Positions 60,795-64,000 of a DNA stretch of 64,000 nucleotides are shown one piece after another. The first letter of the stretch is position 1; every line of letters starts with the position of its first letter. The stretch comes from Phycisphaerales bacterium UBA1845 (GTDB lineage Bacteria > Planctomycetota > Phycisphaerae > UBA1845), in assembly GCA_002338715.1 (NCBI GenBank), contig DDIR01000069.1, forward strand, positions 1 through 64,000, given 5' to 3'. The notes under the pieces were generated by a model, which worked only from the letters and a program-made list of their open reading frames with translations, was not told the DNA's origin and did no database searches. The position numbers and the translations under genes were made by a program.

Positions 60795-61174
60795 GATGGT
60801 TTCTCCGCTTTCGGTTGTGCCAACTGGTCAAGATCTCGTTGTGCCTGGGCGATCGCCGCCTGCTGTCGCGTGCGCACCTTCTCAGCATGAATGGCGTTGC
60901 GCTGATAGCGGTCCACAATCGCTTCCGAGATATTCCAGTTCTTGCTGCGTCCCATTTCCTTCGCGAAAACCTGGTCAAGCTGAGCCTGAAATACTTCCTC
61001 GCCACGACCGCCATGACCGTACTTGCCCTTGAACTCCGACGAACGAATCTGGCGCAGCATCGTTCCGTAGAAGACCGAGCCCACGATCTCGTCCGCGGCC
61101 TGCTTGAGCTGCGAAGTGGCAGCCGACTTGGCGACGTCCGTATTGGTTGAAGTTGGCGGCGTAACCGTTTGCAT
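60788..61174 (-). CDS. flgJ: Rod-binding protein, FlgJ N-terminal domain type
   Basis: A 128-residue protein that matches only the rod-capping half of FlgJ: QLKQAADEIVGSVFYGTMLR, IRSSEFKGKYGHGGRGEEVF and LDQVFAKEMGRSKNWNISEA. The peptidoglycan hydrolase half of the two-domain form is absent, as in many non-gammaproteobacteria, where a separate enzyme opens the wall. It lies between flgI and flgN with gaps of 2 bp or less. Confidence 0.85.
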   Translation of the reverse strand: MQTVTPPTSTNTDVAKSAATSQLKQAADEIVGSVFYGTMLRQIRSSEFKGKYGHGGRGEEVFQAQLDQVFAKEMGRSKNWNISEAIVDRYQRNAIHAEKVRTRQQAAIAQAQRDLDQLAQPKAEKPSW

Positions 61175-61176
61175 AA

Positions 61177-62319
61177 CTAGTTCTCAAAAATCAACTTTGC
61201 GTGCAGCTTGCCCAACTCGTGCACCTTGGTCAGGATTTCGATTCGATCTTCGATGGGAACGTTCAGCGGCTTCAATGCCTCAAGTAGGTCGCCGACGTTT
61301 ACGTCACCGGCCCCATTCGGATCGATCGCCACAAACGCATTCGGTCCGCCGGTGCTCGCGACCGCGTCGCCGTTCTGACGCGGTGCAATCGTGACGGTCA
61401 AACCGCGTTGCGACACAATCACAGGCGACATCTTCGCGTTGCCCGAAACCACGATCGTGCCGCTAAGGCGATCGACGATGACGCGGGCTTCAGCATCCGG
61501 AACCAGAAGGACCGCGTTCTCTACCTCCTGAATCCACGACGCGACCGACTGCGTCTTGGGCACGTGGACAATCACGTTCTTGGGATCCACTGCCAGCGCG
61601 ACCTGTTCGACATCGGCGGCCATGGCGAGTTCGGTATTGATCGACGTCGCAATCTCGTGCACCATCGCCCAACTCGCATGGGCATCGTCGAGCACCAACG
61701 TAATGTAATGTTCGTTGGGGTCGATCCAATCGGCGCCGTATGGCAGTTCGCGGCCCGTCGCCAGGAATCGAACGAGCACATCTTCCTCGACGGTCGCACC
61801 GTTTCGAATGATGCCGGTCACCAGGTCGCTTTCGCTCAAGACCTTGATCGCCCCGGACGCCCTTGCAAAAACTTTCTGCACGTTGAAGTCGTGATAGAGC
61901 AGCGGTGTGATCAGCAGGCGTCCACCTTTCAAACTCTTTGCCGCCCCAAACGCCGTGACCTGCACGTCAACGGTGTCGCCTTCGCGAACGCCAAACTCAG
62001 GAAGCACCGCTTCCAGCATCACGATGGCGCAATTGTTGCTGCCGCCGAGTTCCTCGATCGACGACACCGGGTTGGCGAAGCGCTTCAACGCCGCAGCCAG
62101 CGGTCGCATGCTCGGAAGGTACTCGTCACCATCGCCCGTTCCGGAGAGTCCCGTCACCAGCCCCATACCGATGAGCTTGTTGGTGCGCTGACCTTTAAGC
62201 TTGGTCACATCGCCGACCCGTGCGTTGACGCCAGCCGCCCGCGCGCTGCGCGTTGTGCCCGACAGCGTCCCGACGAGTGCAACAACCAAAGTGAACTTGA
62301 TGAGATTCATTCGAGTCAT
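61177..62319 (-). CDS. flgI: Flagellar P-ring protein FlgI
   Basis: A 380-residue exported protein. Signal peptide FTLVVALVGTLSGTTRSARA. Family motifs: KLKGQRTNKLIGMGLVTGLS, GTGDGDEYLPSMRPLAAAL, NCAIVMLEAVLPEFGVREGD, VDVQVTAFGAAKSLKGGRLL, RLSGTIVVSGNAKMSPVIVS and DLLEALKPLNVPIEDRIEIL. It forms the ring in the peptidoglycan layer, which implies a periplasm and outer membrane. The start overlaps the flgH stop (TAATG). Confidence 0.95.
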   Translation of the reverse strand: MTRMNLIKFTLVVALVGTLSGTTRSARAAGVNARVGDVTKLKGQRTNKLIGMGLVTGLSGTGDGDEYLPSMRPLAAALKRFANPVSSIEELGGSNNCAIVMLEAVLPEFGVREGDTVDVQVTAFGAAKSLKGGRLLITPLLYHDFNVQKVFARASGAIKVLSESDLVTGIIRNGATVEEDVLVRFLATGRELPYGADWIDPNEHYITLVLDDAHASWAMVHEIATSINTELAMAADVEQVALAVDPKNVIVHVPKTQSVASWIQEVENAVLLVPDAEARVIVDRLSGTIVVSGNAKMSPVIVSQRGLTVTIAPRQNGDAVASTGGPNAFVAIDPNGAGDVNVGDLLEALKPLNVPIEDRIEILTKVHELGKLHAKLIFEN

Positions 62320-63011
62320 TAGAGCGGCCTAATCCAATCGTAGAGTTCGCCAGCCCAGCCCGCCCGCGTTGCATTGCGGATGGTGCCCTTGGTAACGATG
62401 TCAATTTTCTTGTCAGCAATCTGCGTGCTCAGCACGGTGTTGTCCGGCGAAACGTCAATGCTTCGACACATGCCGGTGAACCGCAGCGTGTGCACTTCCT
62501 TGTCGTGATGCGTTTGTCCGCTTGCTTCGAGGACGATGTTGCCGTTGGGTTTGACGTCCACGATCTTTGCGGTGATGCGCGTGGTCAGACTGTCTTCGCG
62601 TTCTGACTCGGCGTCATTGCGCTGGTTGAACGTGCTCTTGTAATTGATGTTGGGCTTGCCGCGTCGAAATGGCGTCGCGCCGATACCGCCACCGGTGAAC
62701 TTGATGAATGCATCGAGTTCGCTGCGAAGATCGGCTTGGCGTCTGGCGTTGGCTGTGCCTTCAGCTTCATAGAGCGTTCGTTCGCGAACGATGATGGTGA
62801 TGAGGTCGTGCACCTTGTACTTTTTGGGTTCAGCGGCTTTAACCGAAATCAATGAAGTCGATTCGATCACGGGGTTCGCCGGTTTCGGTTCTTCCTCACG
62901 CGCAGGCGTGGTCTGCCGAGGCAGGTCGGAGAAGCGGCCAATCGATGACGACTGCGCCAGCGCAACCGGGCAGATCATCAAACTCAATGTGATGGTGACG
63001 GTAAATCTCAT
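62319..63011 (-). CDS. flgH: Flagellar L-ring protein FlgH, without a lipobox
   Basis: A 230-residue L-ring subunit. Core motifs: YKVHDLITIIVRERTLYEAE, ANARRQADLRSELDAFIKF, SLTTRITAKIVDVKPNGNIV, DVSPDNTVLSTQIADKKIDI and GWAGELYDWIRPL. In proteobacteria FlgH is a lipoprotein; here the leader LSLMICPVALAQ ends in an Ala-x-Ala cleavage site and the Cys is not in a lipobox, so outer-membrane anchoring may differ. The start overlaps the flgA stop by 4 bp (ATGA). Confidence 0.93.
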   Translation of the reverse strand: MRFTVTITLSLMICPVALAQSSSIGRFSDLPRQTTPAREEEPKPANPVIESTSLISVKAAEPKKYKVHDLITIIVRERTLYEAEGTANARRQADLRSELDAFIKFTGGGIGATPFRRGKPNINYKSTFNQRNDAESEREDSLTTRITAKIVDVKPNGNIVLEASGQTHHDKEVHTLRFTGMCRSIDVSPDNTVLSTQIADKKIDIVTKGTIRNATRAGWAGELYDWIRPL

Positions 63012-64000
63012 TGCTCACCTCCAAGGGCCAAGTGTGTATCAGCACCCAAACCGTTGGCGTGGATCGGTCCGACCGAGACCAGTCCCGGACCGGTGACCAT
63101 CGCCGTGAATTTTCTTTTTGCGCGGTCGGCGGTCTGCAGTTCGATGACGTCGCCATACGCCCCGGCTTTCATCACCCGGCCGACCGATTCGATCACCACA
63201 CCGCCCGCTTTTGAATGCACCTGCACGATCTGACCGCGCTTGACCAACGGCACCGGCTCAAGGTTTCGATCGCGGACGATTTCACCGACGCGGATGAATC
63301 GCTTCGCCCGCTGGCCCACCACCGCATCGGCCGAGGCGAACCCGGCGCTTTCAAATCGCTTGTAACTCTTGTTGACGATGCTGACGTCGCGCTTGGATAC
63401 GGTTGCGTTCAAGTTGATCGGACGGGCTGCAACGACGGTCGGCTTGACGAAGGTCACATCCGCAACCACGCCAACCCGCTGCACCTCTTTCCCTTGTGCA
63501 TAGACAATGACATCCATGCTGACGAGGCCCAACTGTTTGTCATTCGTCCGATGAATCTCGAACTCGAATTCACCTTCGCGCATCTCCAGCATCGAGCCGA
63601 CCGATTTTCCGTAGACCACTTCGACCCAACCGCCCAGCGATTCAGCGTCACTGCCAAGGTCCGCTTCAATGACTTCGCGAAGCGTGCGCCCACCGTGTTG
63701 TGTTCCGTTGTTGCCGGAGGCGTCCGCGACTTGGGCAGTACCCTGGTTCGGTTCGGATTCAAACGTCCGGGCAAGTCGCTTGACCTGGCAATCGGTCGCG
63801 CCTTTGAACGTCGTCAATGCCGGGTTCAACCCGTTGTCACTGAGAACGCGACGAATCCCCGCCATCGAAATAGCCGCCGATTCGCCGATTTCCGGAGCCT
63901 TTGCGATCGCGATCGAATAGAACCGATCAAGCACCGCCTCGTCGAATTGTGACAAGGTACAAACGTCGCGAAGATAGATTTGATCGTCCGTGATCGCAGC
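63008..64000 (-). CDS. flgA: Flagellar basal-body P-ring formation chaperone FlgA (5' end beyond the window)
   Basis: A partial gene. The frame runs past the TTG at 63955 to the window edge without a stop, adding AAITDDQIYLRDVCT, so the true start and signal peptide lie beyond position 64000. The visible 330 residues contain the SAF-type domain (FIRVGEIVRDRNLEPVPLVK, GQIVQVHSKAGGVVIESVGR) and the terminal GDVIELQTADRAKRKFTAMV, as in FlgA. FlgA escorts FlgI in the periplasm. It stands before flgH and flgI, the expected order. Confidence 0.9.
   Translation of the reverse strand, partial: AAITDDQIYLRDVCTLSQFDEAVLDRFYSIAIAKAPEIGESAAISMAGIRRVLSDNGLNPALTTFKGATDCQVKRLARTFESEPNQGTAQVADASGNNGTQHGGRTLREVIEADLGSDAESLGGWVEVVYGKSVGSMLEMREGEFEFEIHRTNDKQLGLVSMDVIVYAQGKEVQRVGVVADVTFVKPTVVAARPINLNATVSKRDVSIVNKSYKRFESAGFASADAVVGQRAKRFIRVGEIVRDRNLEPVPLVKRGQIVQVHSKAGGVVIESVGRVMKAGAYGDVIELQTADRAKRKFTAMVTGPGLVSVGPIHANGLGADTHLALGGEQ

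Overview
The window reads like a chromosome segment of a free-living, flagellated planctomycete-type bacterium, most likely of the Phycisphaerae or a relative. This is inference. It rests on dockerin-like EF-hand repeats in secreted proteins, a GACC...GDGTTC-type cysteine module, many sulfatase-like and GT/methyltransferase genes, runs of SPFH plus ABC-2 genes, and a sigma-70 factor lacking region 1.1. GC content is moderate to high, and genes sit in short operons that switch strand often.

Layout. 0.2-5.6 kb: a cell-surface glycan cluster (GT2, methyltransferase and GT4 on the minus strand; a second methyltransferase and a sulfatase-fold protein on the plus strand). 5.7-9.4 kb: an enolase-superfamily enzyme, a secreted dockerin-like protein, tRNA-Arg(TCT), a DinB-fold protein and a single-domain globin. 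9.4-15.8 kb: a three-gene minus-strand operon (TPR membrane protein and two large membrane proteins with paired GATase-like domains). 16.1-21.0 kb: a single 1636-residue secreted protein with about 1,240 residues of Cys-Pro-x-x-x-Thr-x heptads, the most unusual object in the window. 21.5-33.3 kb: housekeeping and accessory genes (M32 carboxypeptidase, thrS, infC with a probable AUC start, NrnA-like DHH phosphoesterase, sulfotransferase, HAD, aat, msrA, Nudix, lipoprotein hydrolase). 33.4-38.1 kb: a zinc-ribbon/RGG protein, a cupredoxin-like lipoprotein, a MacB-like permease and a sigma factor. 38.4-49.7 kb: an ABC-2 permease, then a plus-strand operon of three SPFH (HflK/HflC-like) proteins, an ABC ATPase, an ABC permease and a large membrane-anchored protein. 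49.7-53.6 kb: a small unknown gene, a secreted EEP-family nuclease/phosphatase and an FHA-GAF histidine kinase. 53.8-64.0 kb: a minus-strand flagellar block in the order flgA (cut by the window edge), flgH, flgI, flgJ-like, flgN-like, flgK, flgL, fliW, csrA, flagellin.

How it fits together. The flagellar block makes the P and L rings, the hook-filament junction and the filament. It carries its own post-transcriptional governor: fliW and csrA sit just upstream of flagellin, and the csrA-flagellin spacer holds two sequences that look like CsrA sites, one a hairpin whose loop is the flagellin Shine-Dalgarno. The SPFH/ABC block is probably one membrane-organisation or quality-control unit. The Cys-Pro-Thr heptad protein and the GATase-like membrane operon lie next to each other on one strand, but a terminator lies between them and any functional link is conjectural.
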